The notes beneath the pieces are model-generated. The model had not been told where the DNA came from. It saw only the letters and a program-made list of their open reading frames with translations, and did not search any database. Source: Pseudomonas guineae (GTDB lineage Bacteria; Pseudomonadota; Gammaproteobacteria; Pseudomonadales; Pseudomonadaceae). Taken from it: a stretch of DNA of 64,000 nt. Made by a program: the position numbers and the translations under genes. The DNA lies in the NCBI RefSeq assembly GCF_900113745.1, contig NZ_FOQL01000001.1, positions 186,001 to 250,000 on the forward strand, given 5' to 3'. Each line of letters begins with the position of its first letter. Positions within the stretch are counted from its first letter, which is position 1. Positions 47,771-57,964 of the stretch are shown here, in pieces.

Positions 47771-48718
47771 TTACAAAACCATATATTTTTTAAATGCTTT
47801 CTTAAAACCAAAAAACAACAAGCTCAACCATGAAAACCTAAAGTTTTTATTATCAACATAAAAGTCAGAGATATTTTTTACGCCATACGCCACCGATCCT
47901 GGGTGGCGCAGAAGGTATAAATGCAAAACTTCATTTAACCTCATTATTAAATCAGGACGTTTGGACTCCACAAAATGAGAACGAGCCAAGTTATAGTGCA
48001 GCGACAGCTTGCAGTCCTCAGAGGCTATACTTATGGAGCCTTCATGAGCCCTGAAGAACGATAAAACCTCAGAAAAGAACGCGAACTTTGGGTACTTGTG
48101 CGCAACCAATAAAAACAATAACAAATCATTTCCGATTGCATGCATCGAAAAATCACTGGCTACAGAGTTTGGAACTTGCAAGATCAGATTTTCCCTCAAA
48201 TCTTTCATTCTGAATAACGCACACCCTGGTGAGACTGGATAATTTTCACCTTGCAAATCGGCTCTTATAAATTTATCGCCACTATATAACCCTGTGTTGC
48301 CTATAGCATAACAAAGCTCTCCAATCTCCCGATTGGAACTAAAAATACGGGTTGCCGTGAAAACAAAACCAACGTCATCATCGTCAAGAAAAGGCAAGGT
48401 TTTCTCCAAAAATTCTGGAGCAATAAGGTCATCCGACCATAAAATTTTACCGTATTTTCCACTAGCCTCTTCAAGGCATCTTAACCAATTTCTCACAGGC
48501 CCTACATTACTATTATTACGGAAAGCGTTAACGCGCGAGTCACTAAGTGCATACCGCTGAATAATCCCCCAAGTACCATCTGTACTGGCATTATCTACAA
48601 TAATCACTTCAATATTTTTATATGTCTGCGCCAGCGCAGAATCTAATGTCTCGGCAATAATTTCTTCACGATTGTATACGGGGATAAGTATCGAAACTAA
48701 ATCATTCACGCGAATCAT
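47771..48718 (-). CDS. Family 2 glycosyltransferase
   Basis: A 315-residue GT-A enzyme: LVSILIPVYNREEIIAETLDSAL, VDNASTDGTWGII, NSNVGPVRNWLRCLEEA and ILWSDDLI metal site near residue 92. The C-terminal 90 residues are helical and basic. It overlaps wzx by four bases. Its place right after the CDP-tyvelose genes and wzx makes it one candidate for the tyvelosyltransferase, although Salmonella WbaV is a GT4 enzyme, so this is inference only. A 113-base AT-rich gap follows. Confidence 0.83.
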   Translation of the reverse strand: MIRVNDLVSILIPVYNREEIIAETLDSALAQTYKNIEVIIVDNASTDGTWGIIQRYALSDSRVNAFRNNSNVGPVRNWLRCLEEASGKYGKILWSDDLIAPEFLEKTLPFLDDDDVGFVFTATRIFSSNREIGELCYAIGNTGLYSGDKFIRADLQGENYPVSPGCALFRMKDLRENLILQVPNSVASDFSMHAIGNDLLLFLLVAHKYPKFAFFSEVLSFFRAHEGSISIASEDCKLSLHYNLARSHFVESKRPDLIMRLNEVLHLYLLRHPGSVAYGVKNISDFYVDNKNFRFSWLSLLFFGFKKAFKKYMVL

Positions 48719-50022
48719 TCCTTAATAATTTTCAGCACTTGTAACGGACCTATGAATGAGTAAATCGAAAGTGACAACAATGTCGCCATAACAACTCCGC
48801 CCACGCCCATCCCTACATACTTAACCAAGAATATTGACAGCGGTATATTCAACAAACCAGCTAATATAGCCGACCATAACTGGACGCTCAATTCATTTAT
48901 TGCATTTACAAAATAAGCAAATACATTATTCCACACTGAAACAATAATAAAAAAAGCGAACAACATGTGAAGTGAGTGAGGAGCGCTGCCATCCTCACCA
49001 ATCCATAGCTTGACAATCAGAGGGCCTACTAAAGCAAGAAGAATTGCCATTACAAAAATCAACGAGGCAAATTTTATTTGTTTTTTTAGCTGCTTACGAA
49101 TCCAGTCCATATCACCTTTAGCATGAGCATCTGAGTATGCGGGCCATAATGGTGCCAATACCACTGCATGTAAAACTGTGAACACGCTAAATAGTTTGAA
49201 AATCACCTCATACGACGTAACATATTGCGGACCAAGCAACTGGGTAATTAGAATCTTGTCACTCATGAAGATCACAAGCACTGCTAACTGAATAATAAAA
49301 AATCTCATGCCCAATGAAAATAATGCACGCACTTTGCCAAAATCAAACAGAATAATTTTTGGCCTAATCTCTTTGTGCACACTAAATAAATAAATAGTTA
49401 GGATGCTATTACTTAAAATCAAGGATAGTCCATAGGCCCAAATCAAAAAAATCAGTGTGCCTTTAGTGTATACACTAAGGAGAAAAACAAAAATCAACGC
49501 TAAAGCGTTAGAAAGAAACTGACCAAAAACCATAACAGATGTTTTTTGAAGCCCTTGGTATACCTGATTAACAAGACTTATCCAGAAATTTAAAAAAATG
49601 AAAAATCCGAGAGTTACGACAGCCTCACTAAGTATCCTTTCTGGCACCGAAGTGGTGTTAAATACTTTTTGCCATGGCAGCCATACATTACCTATTAAAA
49701 AAACCAGAAAAATCATTAGCGATATCAGCCCGACCAACCCATATGCAGTGGAGATATACTCCGCGGCTGTATCAGGGCGCTTTTTCGCTAAACTTTCAGT
49801 AATTTTATTCCTCAGCCCATTCCCAATACCCAGATCAAACAGCATCACCCAAGTCAACAGAGTCAGCATTGTTGCCCATACGCCAAAAAGCTCAGCCCCC
49901 AAGTAGTCAATCATAATCGGCATGGCTAAAAAAGTAGCCAGTACAGCACCGAGCTTGAAGACTGCTGAACCTTTAAGCTGCTTTTTATAATTAAAACTCC
50001 TTGTTTCTTGGGTATCAGTCAC
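48715..50022 (-). CDS. wzx: O-antigen flippase Wzx
   Basis: A 435-residue polytopic protein with about 12-14 helices and few charged residues outside loops, of the MATE/PST-type polysaccharide flippase family. FDLGIGNGLRNKITESLAKK near residue 63 is typical of Wzx proteins. It moves the lipid-linked O unit across the inner membrane. Its ATG overlaps the tyv 3' end by eight bases, and it is the only flippase in the locus. AT-rich. Confidence 0.88.
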   Translation of the reverse strand: MTDTQETRSFNYKKQLKGSAVFKLGAVLATFLAMPIMIDYLGAELFGVWATMLTLLTWVMLFDLGIGNGLRNKITESLAKKRPDTAAEYISTAYGLVGLISLMIFLVFLIGNVWLPWQKVFNTTSVPERILSEAVVTLGFFIFLNFWISLVNQVYQGLQKTSVMVFGQFLSNALALIFVFLLSVYTKGTLIFLIWAYGLSLILSNSILTIYLFSVHKEIRPKIILFDFGKVRALFSLGMRFFIIQLAVLVIFMSDKILITQLLGPQYVTSYEVIFKLFSVFTVLHAVVLAPLWPAYSDAHAKGDMDWIRKQLKKQIKFASLIFVMAILLALVGPLIVKLWIGEDGSAPHSLHMLFAFFIIVSVWNNVFAYFVNAINELSVQLWSAILAGLLNIPLSIFLVKYVGMGVGGVVMATLLSLSIYSFIGPLQVLKIIKE

Positions 50023-51037
50023 CTTGTGACACCCAGTCGATCATTTTACTCACGCCTTCAGATTTGCTTACTAGCGGCTTCCAGCCAATCAGTTTTTGAG
50101 CTTTGGCAATGTCTGCAACAAAAACCCGTTGATCACTTTCTCTAGGGGGTAATTTTTTGTACTCCATATGAATAGCCAACTTCTGTTCCAAAAATTGAAA
50201 AAGCTCAAGCAGTGAAGATGAATTATCTATTCCACCACCGATATTAAAAGCATGCCCCTTGATCGAGTCAATTTTATCGGCTGCGCTCAGATAAAGCGCA
50301 ACGCAATCACTGGCATACAATAAATCGCGCACTTGCTTTCCATTTCCGGAAATAGTGAACAGCTCTTTTTGGGTACCGCGCTTGATCTCAATGGCTTTTT
50401 GTGTAAACCAACCCAACCAACCTTGGTCAAAGGTAGCAAACTGTCGCCCGCCGAACATAGAGGAATGCCTGAACACAACAGTTTTCAGACCGTAGATTCG
50501 AGCAAAGTCTAGCATGTACTGGTCTGCGCACCCTTTTGATGTGCCATATGGCGAATGGAAGTCCAAGGTCACGTTTTCATCAAAACCTTGTGGTTTATCG
50601 ATACATTGATAGCGAGTTCCTGTTTCTTCGTAACTAAACTGCTCAAGATCGCCGTAGACCTTGTTAGTTGATGAGTATATTACTGTACTTTCTGGAGAAT
50701 AAAGACGAACAGCATTAAGAAGATTGAAGCTACCGCTGGCATTAACCTCAAAGTCCATACGAGGATCAGCAATAGAGGTTGTCATAGCAACTTGGCCAGC
50801 CAAGTGATAGATAATGTCTGGCTTGTGTACTTTGATGGTGCGCTCTACGTCATTGACATTACGTATGTCACCATGGGCAAACTCAAATTCCCCTTGAGAT
50901 TTTAGCCACTCAAGATTTTGTGAACTTCCGAAACGGTAAAGACTGTCAAATATAACTAATTCATGGCCTAACCGTAGGATCTCACTAGAGATATTAGAAC
51001 CCAGGAATCCACAGCCACCCGTCACCAAATATTTCAT
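50015..51037 (-). CDS. tyv: CDP-paratose 2-epimerase (CDP-tyvelose epimerase)
   Basis: A 340-residue extended SDR that turns CDP-paratose into CDP-tyvelose. It matches the remembered Salmonella Typhi RfbE/Tyv closely over its length: LVTGGCGFLGSNI, AGQVAMTTSI, IYSSTNKVYGDLEQ, FHSPYGTSKGCADQYMLD, VVFRHSSMFGGRQFAT and LPPRESDQRVFVADI. The Ser/Thr, Tyr and Lys catalytic residues are present. Coupled to prt by ATGA and to wzx by an eight-base overlap. Confidence 0.93.
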   Translation of the reverse strand: MKYLVTGGCGFLGSNISSEILRLGHELVIFDSLYRFGSSQNLEWLKSQGEFEFAHGDIRNVNDVERTIKVHKPDIIYHLAGQVAMTTSIADPRMDFEVNASGSFNLLNAVRLYSPESTVIYSSTNKVYGDLEQFSYEETGTRYQCIDKPQGFDENVTLDFHSPYGTSKGCADQYMLDFARIYGLKTVVFRHSSMFGGRQFATFDQGWLGWFTQKAIEIKRGTQKELFTISGNGKQVRDLLYASDCVALYLSAADKIDSIKGHAFNIGGGIDNSSSLLELFQFLEQKLAIHMEYKKLPPRESDQRVFVADIAKAQKLIGWKPLVSKSEGVSKMIDWVSQGD

Positions 51038-51909
51038 TTCTGCGTCCCTATTGTTTTAGCAATACCATGCTCTATGCTAACCTGCGCGGACCAGCCTAAA
51101 TTAATTAACGCTGTATTATCTAACTCCACAGTCATCATCTCACCCTCGCGCAAAGGGATATCACCGAAGCCCAGTTCTGACTTGCATATACCTTGGTTTT
51201 TGCTGAAGGCAGAATGAATGGCCGTTACAAAATCGCGCACAGCAATCAGCTTACCGGTACCTACGTCAAATTCGTTCCACTCAACTAGCTGCACAGCCTT
51301 GGCGAGCGTGAGCATGTAGGCCGCGACAACGTCATCGATATAGATAAAGTCGCGTAGCTGCTGGCCTTCTGTCAGCGGAATACGTTCTACCCCCTGTTCT
51401 AACTGGCCTATCAACCAAGGTACAAACTTCGTTTGATCATCTTTCGGGCCATACATATGCTCGAGTTTCAGATTGACAACCTGTACCTGATTACTGCGCT
51501 GTCGTAACCACTCACAAAACTGGTTCTTCGACAAGGCGTACGCATTCAGATACTTGGGAAGTAAAGTGTCGGTATTGAAAAAGGTGTTGATATTGAACGC
51601 GGTGGCAGCATCTAGCAGTCGCAAGCCGAATAACAGATTGGTTTCAGCAACCTCATGAGCGTCCTGACCGTTGCGGCCATAAGAACAGGCGGTGTGCATA
51701 ACCGCATCGATACGCTGATCCTTGAACGCCTGCTCCAAGGGTAGCCTGTCGATGTCATACGTCTTTAACCGATCCAGTAAGTGCTGAATTCGGTAAGTAT
51801 GCGACGTCGAGCGCTTGAGAATCACGACTGAATAGCCCTCCTTAAGGAGGGCCTCCAGAAGGTGGCTACCAAGAAACCCAGTAGCACCTGTCAGCAATAT
51901 GGTCTTCAT
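51034..51909 (-). CDS. prt: CDP-paratose/abequose synthase-type reductase
   Basis: A 291-residue SDR: ILLTGATGFLGSHLLEALL (residues 4-22), a Thr in FFNTDTLLP and the YxxxK pair in NAYALSKNQF. This family (RfbS/Prt, RfbJ/Abe) reduces the 4-keto group of CDP-3,6-dideoxy-4-keto-glucose. Since the next gene is tyv, the product is most likely CDP-paratose, not abequose. It lies two bases after ddhC and overlaps tyv by four. Confidence 0.87.
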   Translation of the reverse strand: MKTILLTGATGFLGSHLLEALLKEGYSVVILKRSTSHTYRIQHLLDRLKTYDIDRLPLEQAFKDQRIDAVMHTACSYGRNGQDAHEVAETNLLFGLRLLDAATAFNINTFFNTDTLLPKYLNAYALSKNQFCEWLRQRSNQVQVVNLKLEHMYGPKDDQTKFVPWLIGQLEQGVERIPLTEGQQLRDFIYIDDVVAAYMLTLAKAVQLVEWNEFDVGTGKLIAVRDFVTAIHSAFSKNQGICKSELGFGDIPLREGEMMTVELDNTALINLGWSAQVSIEHGIAKTIGTQK

Positions 51910-51911
51910 GC

Positions 51912-53225
51912 TTAAAAGTTAAGCCCGTAGAACTCTTCCAGCTTTTCACCGACAAAGTCGAAGTGTTCCTGACCCAATGCCGGCTGGACGCCCAACCAGA
52001 AGGTCTGGTTCATGGTGCGATCGGTATTGGTCAGCTCGCCGACGACGCGGTATTCAACATTCTGAAAATAAGGCTGACGGGTCAGGTTGCCGGCGAACAA
52101 CAGACGGGTACCAATCTTGTTCTGATCGAGGAACTTGAGCAGATCGACACGCTTGACCCCGGCGCTTTCTTTAAGTGTCACCGGAAAACCGAACCAGGAC
52201 GGTTCGCTATTGGGAGTGGCTTCGGCGATTTCCAGGAAATCGCTTAAGCTGGCAAGACGATCCTTGAGCAGCTTGAAGTTGCGCTTACGGGTGTCGATGA
52301 AGTCCTGTGCGCGCTCCAGCTGAGCTAGACCACATGCCGCCTGCATGTCAGTAATTTTCAGGTTGTAGCCTAAGTGGGCATAAACGTACTTGTGATCATA
52401 GCCTTGCGGAAGGCTGCCGAATTGCTGGCCGAAACGATCACCGCAGGTGTTGTCGCAACCGGGTGCGCAATAGCAGTCACGGCCCCAATCACGAAAGGAC
52501 TCAGCAATCACTTTAAGTTGAGGATTGTTGGTAAATACCGCGCCGCCTTCACCCATGGTGATGTGATGCGCAGGGTAGAAGCTGAGAGTAGCGATATCAC
52601 CGAAGGTACCGACCAGTTTGCCATCATAGGTGGCGCCGAGGGCATCGCAGCAATCCTCTACCAGCCACAGGTTGTACTTCTCGCACAGTGCCTTGACCTT
52701 ACCCAAGTTGAACGGGTTGCCCAGGGTATGGGCGAGCATGATGGCTTTGGTCTTCGGGGTGATAGCCGCTTCGATCAGATCCGCGTCGATATTGTGGGTG
52801 GCCATGTCGACATCGACGAACACCGGAATCGCACCGAACTGGACGATGGGATTGACCGTGGTGGGGAAGCCGGCGGCTACGCCGATCACTTCATCGCCTT
52901 TTTTGATCGCACGCTCGCCTAGCTTGGGCGAAGTCAGGGCACTAAATGCCACCAGGTTGGCCGAGGAGCCGGAGTTGACTGAAAGCAGGTATTTAACGCC
53001 AAGGTACTCAGCCAGTTTTTTCTCGAACTCGGCATTGAAACGGCCGGTAGTGAGCCAGCCATCCAGCGAGGCCTCGACCATCAGCTGCAATTCGCGAGCG
53101 CCAATGAGTTTGCCAGATGGCGGAATGACGCTTTCGCCAGCAATAAATGGCTTGGGCGCGAGAGCGAGATTGGCGTACTGCTCGACGAGCTTGCTGATTT
53201 CCTGACGGAGCATATCGGGGGTCAT
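51912..53225 (-). CDS. ddhC: CDP-6-deoxy-4-hexulose 3-dehydrase (E1)
   Basis: A 437-residue PMP-dependent, iron-sulfur dehydrase, exactly the family length. The usual PLP lysine is replaced by His220 in [14 protein letters not shown], the mark of 3-dehydrases. The 2Fe-2S ligands are in the Cys-rich stretch C251[10 protein letters not shown]261. Together with DdhD it removes O3 from CDP-4-keto-6-deoxy-glucose. The ATG at 53225 gives this length; a 67-codon open extension upstream overlaps ddhB and is not coding. Confidence 0.95.
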   Translation of the reverse strand: MTPDMLRQEISKLVEQYANLALAPKPFIAGESVIPPSGKLIGARELQLMVEASLDGWLTTGRFNAEFEKKLAEYLGVKYLLSVNSGSSANLVAFSALTSPKLGERAIKKGDEVIGVAAGFPTTVNPIVQFGAIPVFVDVDMATHNIDADLIEAAITPKTKAIMLAHTLGNPFNLGKVKALCEKYNLWLVEDCCDALGATYDGKLVGTFGDIATLSFYPAHHITMGEGGAVFTNNPQLKVIAESFRDWGRDCYCAPGCDNTCGDRFGQQFGSLPQGYDHKYVYAHLGYNLKITDMQAACGLAQLERAQDFIDTRKRNFKLLKDRLASLSDFLEIAEATPNSEPSWFGFPVTLKESAGVKRVDLLKFLDQNKIGTRLLFAGNLTRQPYFQNVEYRVVGELTNTDRTMNQTFWLGVQPALGQEHFDFVGEKLEEFYGLNF

Positions 53226-53250
53226 TACGTGTCCTGCTTTCAAAATTGGG

Positions 53251-54336
53251 TTATTTGCCGCTTGTTGGCATGGCTGCCATATAAGCGTTGATTTCTTCCA
53301 GGCATCGCGCCTGCATGTCTTCACCACCCAACCAGGCACGGTGCCAGTTGACGATTCGAGCCAGGGTGGTTTCCAGATTCCAAGTGGGCGACCAATACAG
53401 ACGGCTGCGGGCCTTGGAGATATCAAGCTTCAGAAAGTTGGCTTCGTGCGGCTGAGGATCTTCATCTAACTGCCAACTGGCACCTGCACCCCAAGCTTCC
53501 ACCATATGGTTGAGAATCCAGTCGACCGGGCGGGCATCTTCCTCCTTAGGCCCGAAATTCCAGCCCTGGGCGAAGTCTTGTCCATGGTTGTAGAGGTGTT
53601 CGGCTAACAGCAAATACCCACTCAAGGGCTCCAGCACATGCTGCCAGGGGCGCGTTGCCTGTGGGTTACGGATAATCACTGGCTGGCCTTGTTCAAAGGC
53701 GCGAAGGATATCAGGGATCAAGCGATCTTCGGCCCAATCACCACCGCCAATTACATTTCCGGCGCGCGCGGAGGCTAAAGCGGCACCTTGCGTGCTGTTG
53801 AAAAAGGAGTTGCGGTAGGATGCAGTGAGCAGCTCAACACAGCCCTTGCTATTGCTGTAAGGGTCATGCCCGCCCATGGGTTCGTCTTCGCGATAACCCC
53901 ATTCCCATTCGCGGTTTTCATAACACTTGTCAGTGGTAACGTTGACGATGGCGCGCAGGCTCGGGCATTGGCGCGCCGCTTCCAGTACATGCAAGCTCCC
54001 CATCACGTTGGTGGCATAGGTTTCTACCGGCTCGCGGTAGGAAAGACGTACCAGGGGCTGGGCTGCCATATGGATGAGTATGTCCGGGCCAAAGTCAGTC
54101 ATGCTGCGCGTAACCGCTTGCAGATCACGCACGTCGCCAATCTCTGACTGCATGCCTTGACCCACCTTAGCCTCATCGAACAGAGCCGGGGTGGTCGGAG
54201 GCGTCAACGCGAAACCTTTGACTTCCGCCCCCATGCTCTGCAGCCAGAGCGATAGCCAGCTGCCTTTGAAGCCGGTATGCCCGGTGAGGAAAACTTTTTT
54301 GCCTTGCCAGAAGGCTGGGGTGACGGTGGAGTTCAT
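53251..54336 (-). CDS. ddhB: CDP-glucose 4,6-dehydratase
   Basis: A 361-residue [21 protein letters not shown] (residues 15-32), [13 protein letters not shown] with catalytic Asp-Lys near 130, and [14 protein letters not shown] with the Tyr-Lys pair near 158. It converts CDP-glucose to CDP-4-keto-6-deoxy-glucose. The ATG at 54336 lies two bases after the ddhA stop; an in-frame start 14 codons upstream lies inside ddhA. Confidence 0.95.
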   Translation of the reverse strand: MNSTVTPAFWQGKKVFLTGHTGFKGSWLSLWLQSMGAEVKGFALTPPTTPALFDEAKVGQGMQSEIGDVRDLQAVTRSMTDFGPDILIHMAAQPLVRLSYREPVETYATNVMGSLHVLEAARQCPSLRAIVNVTTDKCYENREWEWGYREDEPMGGHDPYSNSKGCVELLTASYRNSFFNSTQGAALASARAGNVIGGGDWAEDRLIPDILRAFEQGQPVIIRNPQATRPWQHVLEPLSGYLLLAEHLYNHGQDFAQGWNFGPKEEDARPVDWILNHMVEAWGAGASWQLDEDPQPHEANFLKLDISKARSRLYWSPTWNLETTLARIVNWHRAWLGGEDMQARCLEEINAYMAAMPTSGK

Positions 54337-54338
54337 GT

Positions 54339-55112
54339 TTATGCCCACGTTTTCCAGGGTGCTTTTCCGCTTTGCCAAAGCTCTTCCAGATGAATTTTAT
54401 CGCGCAGGGTGTCCATAGGCTGCCAGAAGCCATGATGCTCGTAAGCCATTAGTTGCCCTTCTTCAGCAAGTTGCATTAGCGGCTCTTGCTCCCAGACCGT
54501 ACTGTCATCGGCCAAGTAATCGAGCACCTTGGGCGTTAACACGAAGAAACCGCCGTTAATCATGGCACCGTCGCCTTTGGGTTTTTCCTTGAAATTGAGT
54601 ACCTGACCCTGACGGATATCAAGAGCACCAAAACGACCCGGTGGATAAGTTGCCGTGAGTGTCGCAGCCTTGCCGTGTTGCTTATGGAAGGCCAACGAGG
54701 CAGTAATGTCGATATCGCCGACACCATCACCATAGGTAAAGCAGAAGGCCTCTTCATGCTTTACATAATCGGCTACACGTCGTAGGCGGCCGCCCGTCAT
54801 CGAATTTTCACCGGTATCAACCAAGGTTACATTCCATGACTCAGCGCGCTTGTCATGCACTTCCATGGTGTTGTCGCGCATATTGAACGTTACGTCTGAC
54901 ATATGCAGGAAGTAGTTGGCGAAGTATTCCTTGATGACGTAACCCTTGTACCCACAACAAATTACGAAATCATTGATTCCGTGCGCGGAGTACATTTTCA
55001 TGATGTGCCAAAGAATGGGCATACCGCCAATATCGACCATAGGCTTTGGTCGGGTGCTAGTTTCTTCGCTCAGGCGCGTACCCAAGCCACCGGCCAGAAT
55101 TACTGCTTTCAT
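54339..55112 (-). CDS. ddhA: Glucose-1-phosphate cytidylyltransferase
   Basis: A 257-residue nucleotidyltransferase of normal length. [27 protein letters not shown] at residues 4-30 is diagnostic, followed by [21 protein letters not shown] near 107 and [10 protein letters not shown]. It makes CDP-glucose from glucose 1-phosphate and CTP, the entry step of the 3,6-dideoxyhexose pathway. It lies 12 bases after ddhD. Confidence 0.96.
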   Translation of the reverse strand: MKAVILAGGLGTRLSEETSTRPKPMVDIGGMPILWHIMKMYSAHGINDFVICCGYKGYVIKEYFANYFLHMSDVTFNMRDNTMEVHDKRAESWNVTLVDTGENSMTGGRLRRVADYVKHEEAFCFTYGDGVGDIDITASLAFHKQHGKAATLTATYPPGRFGALDIRQGQVLNFKEKPKGDGAMINGGFFVLTPKVLDYLADDSTVWEQEPLMQLAEEGQLMAYEHHGFWQPMDTLRDKIHLEELWQSGKAPWKTWA

Positions 55113-55124
55113 TGTTTCTCCTGA

Positions 55125-56114
55125 TTAGTTCGAGCTTACGAAAGCGTCAGAGTAAAAGTTTTTAGATGGGAGCCCAACAGCAAGCAACTGCTCACGTGCG
55201 GTGTGAATCATTGAATCCGAACCACAGGCATAAACCACCGAGTCGGTAAGGTCGATGTTGTCAGCAAGCAATACGTCTTGGACATAACCTATACGCCCAG
55301 CCCACTGAGCATCTGCGCGGGACAGGACAGGAATAAAGTTAAGGTCCAGTTGCAACAGCTGTGGATTCCAGTACAAGTCTGCCTCAGTTCGCCCACCCCA
55401 ATATACATAAATGTTTTTTCCAGCCAGTTGCAGCGACTCTGTTGCCAGTGTCTCCAGCATTGCCTTAACCGGCGCTATCCCGGTACCCGTCGCAAGAAAT
55501 ATGAGATTTCCCAGTTTAGTGTTACGCAAACTAAAGGTACCTAAAGGGCCCTCTAGCCTCAACAAGTCATTTATTCGAGCACCGCCAAACCAATATTGGC
55601 TCATTACTCCCTGGGGTACGTGCCGAACATGCAATTCAAGCTTGCCATCTTCCCGTTGAGCATTGGCAAGTGAGTAGCTACGTCGCACGCCTTCTTTACC
55701 AATAACATCTATATATTGACCAGCAAGATAACGCAGGGAGTTGTTCGGCGGTGCTCTAAGTACGACTTTAATCACATCAGCAGCCACCATCTCGATTAAG
55801 TCGATTCGACATGGCAGTGTTTTCGTTTGAATATCTGAGAGGTCGCCAAGATCATCAACATCCAGATCAAGATCACTAAGGGCGGACCGGCAACACGTCA
55901 GTATGTAGCCCATGGCTAACTCAGCTTCATTTAGCCCCTGCTCTCCCTGCATGATGGAGGTATCGCCCCGCAAAACCTTGGCTTTACAAACACCGCAACG
56001 CCCGGTTCTGCAACTGTACTCAAGCACGACACCTTGTGATTTAGCACTCTCAAGCAAGGTCCGTTCTTTATCAGCGATAAAAGCTTTGTGATTGGATAAG
56101 GTTACAGTTGCCAT
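55125..56114 (-). CDS. ddhD: CDP-6-deoxy-delta-3,4-glucoseen reductase (E3)
   Basis: A 329-residue electron-transfer flavoprotein. The N-terminal 2Fe-2S ferredoxin domain has Cys35, Cys40 and Cys43 (YSCRTGRCGVC) plus a later Cys at 74 or 75. The FAD domain has RRSYSLANAQ near 158 and the NAD domain FLATGTGIAPVKAML near 213. It passes electrons from NADH to DdhC. It heads the ddhDABC set, seven bases after the phosphomannomutase gene. Confidence 0.94.
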   Translation of the reverse strand: MATVTLSNHKAFIADKERTLLESAKSQGVVLEYSCRTGRCGVCKAKVLRGDTSIMQGEQGLNEAELAMGYILTCCRSALSDLDLDVDDLGDLSDIQTKTLPCRIDLIEMVAADVIKVVLRAPPNNSLRYLAGQYIDVIGKEGVRRSYSLANAQREDGKLELHVRHVPQGVMSQYWFGGARINDLLRLEGPLGTFSLRNTKLGNLIFLATGTGIAPVKAMLETLATESLQLAGKNIYVYWGGRTEADLYWNPQLLQLDLNFIPVLSRADAQWAGRIGYVQDVLLADNIDLTDSVVYACGSDSMIHTAREQLLAVGLPSKNFYSDAFVSSN

Positions 56115-56121
56115 ACTCTAA

Positions 56122-57501
56122 TTACTGACTTCTACTTTGTGTATTAATGATTTTCTCAATATGGTCAACTTGGTCGGCCACAACTTGAGGGTTCGCCCGT
56201 GCCTCGACATTCAACCGCAACAACGACTCGGTATTCGAAGAACGCAGACTCATGCGCCAGTTAGCGAACTCCAAACTGATGCCATCGGTGCTGTCCAGCT
56301 TCGGCTTTTGCCCGGCATAGTGATCCAGCACGGCTTGGATCACCGCCTTGGCATCGCTGACGTTGTAATTGATTTCGCCGCTGCAGGGATAGGCGGCCAT
56401 GCGCTCGCCGACCAATTGCGAGAGGGTTTTGCCCTGAGTGCTGATCAGTTCGGCCACCAGCAGCCAGGGGATCATTCCGCTATCACAGTAGGCGAAGTCA
56501 CGAAAGTAGTGATGGGCGCTCATTTCACCGCCATAAATGGCATCTTCCTTGCGCATGCGTTCCTTGATGAAGGCATGGCCGGTTTTGCACTGGATGGCCT
56601 GGCCAGCGAACTGCTGGCAAATATCGATGGTGTTCCAGGTCAGCCGCGGGTCGTGGATGATCTTGGTACCCGGCTCCTTCTGCAGGAAGGCTTCCGCAAG
56701 CAGGCCGACGATGTAGTAGCCCTCGATGAACTCGCCATGCTCGTCGAACAGGAAGCAGCGGTCGAAATCACTATCCCAGGCAATTCCCATATCGGCTTGG
56801 TGGGCCTTAACAGCCTCGGCTGTAGCTGCGCGGTTTTCCGGCAGGATGGGGTTGGGGATGCCGTTGGGGAAGGTGCCGTCCGGCTCGTGGTGCACCTTGA
56901 TGAATTCGACCTGGACGCCCATGGCCTGGAAACGTTGTTCCAGCGCATCGATGACGTGGCCGGCAGCGCCGTTACCGACATTGACCACCAGTTTCAGCGG
57001 CTTGAGCTGCTCGGCTTTGAGGTAGCCGAGCAGGTGCTCGATATAGCCGTCGAGGCAGCTTTGCCGACTGAGCTGGCCGCGACGGATTACGGGCGGGAAG
57101 GCGTTGGCTTCGGCCAGGCCCTGGATATCCTTGAGGCCGGTGTCGCCACTGATGGGCCGGGCGCCACGGCGCACCAGCTTCATGCCGTTGAAGTCGATGG
57201 GGTTATGGCTGGCGGTGACTTCGATGCCGCCGTCGACATCAAGGTGGAAAGCGGCGAAATAAACTTCTTCTGTGCCAGTCATGCCCAGATCGATCACATC
57301 GCAGCCAGCGTCCATCAGGCCATTGGCCAGGGATTGTTTGAGGCCCGGCGTGGACAGGCGCATGTCACCGCCGATGACGACGCGTTTGGCATCGAGAAAC
57401 TGAGCATAGGCACGACCAATGCGGTAGGCGATGTCCTCATTGAGTTCGGTCCCAAGTTGGCCGCGTATGTCGTAGGCTTTGAAACAGGTGAACCGTGTCA
57501 T
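56122..57501 (-). CDS. manB: Phosphomannomutase (ManB/RfbK-type)
   Basis: A 459-residue alpha-D-phosphohexomutase. [17 protein letters not shown] at the N-terminus, the phosphoserine loop [15 protein letters not shown] near residue 100, metal loop DSDFDRCF near 243 and GEMSAHHYF near 325 are all in place. It interconverts mannose 6-phosphate and mannose 1-phosphate for ManC. The ATG at 57501 fits the family start; a 36-codon extension has no similarity. It is the first gene of the long minus-strand sugar operon. Confidence 0.92.
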   Translation of the reverse strand: MTRFTCFKAYDIRGQLGTELNEDIAYRIGRAYAQFLDAKRVVIGGDMRLSTPGLKQSLANGLMDAGCDVIDLGMTGTEEVYFAAFHLDVDGGIEVTASHNPIDFNGMKLVRRGARPISGDTGLKDIQGLAEANAFPPVIRRGQLSRQSCLDGYIEHLLGYLKAEQLKPLKLVVNVGNGAAGHVIDALEQRFQAMGVQVEFIKVHHEPDGTFPNGIPNPILPENRAATAEAVKAHQADMGIAWDSDFDRCFLFDEHGEFIEGYYIVGLLAEAFLQKEPGTKIIHDPRLTWNTIDICQQFAGQAIQCKTGHAFIKERMRKEDAIYGGEMSAHHYFRDFAYCDSGMIPWLLVAELISTQGKTLSQLVGERMAAYPCSGEINYNVSDAKAVIQAVLDHYAGQKPKLDSTDGISLEFANWRMSLRSSNTESLLRLNVEARANPQVVADQVDHIEKIINTQSRSQ

Positions 57502-57964
57502 TGAGTGATGCGCCTTTAAATTCCAGTAAGCTGGCGAGACAGCTCGATTGATGAAACAAATCTTATAGCTAGCGCTCTTCTGCACGCGCGTTCTGGCGGC
57601 AGCTTGCAATGTACAAGGCTGGAGCCGTGCCTACGTTGTAGAGAGTATTAGTGGCGCTTTAATCCATATGGGTAACAGCCAATCGATGCAACACTGCAGG
57701 CCGCCAATTCACTCCTCTTTACAGCTAGCCGTTTGAGCCAGACACATTTTCCGTTACCCCCTGCCCTACCTTTAGGATGTGTAGAAAGGGCTCTAGGCCG
57801 TTGTTAAGGCCACATTTGTATATGTTGCCAGGTGCCGGCTAAATGGCAGCCTCTTTAAATTCATTTTGCCTTGATCGTGAGACGCTTTTACTTTGCGCTT
57901 TAGATACGATTTGGCCGGTGTAGCAATTACAGAACACTCTCAGCAAGTGTCACTCCTGCGAGAG
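57502..57964. other. Non-coding region upstream of the O-antigen sugar operon
   Basis: A 463-base stretch, AT-richer than the flanks, between the ribonuclease gene and manB. It probably holds the main promoter of the manB-to-wbpM operon. I searched the minus strand for a JUMPStart/ops element (GGCGGTAG) and did not find one. No convincing -35/-10 pair stood out. Confidence 0.45.

Noticed and set aside
56137..57504. 455-codon plus-strand open frame
   Set aside because: Antisense shadow of the phosphomannomutase gene, whose phosphoserine and metal loops are intact on the minus strand.
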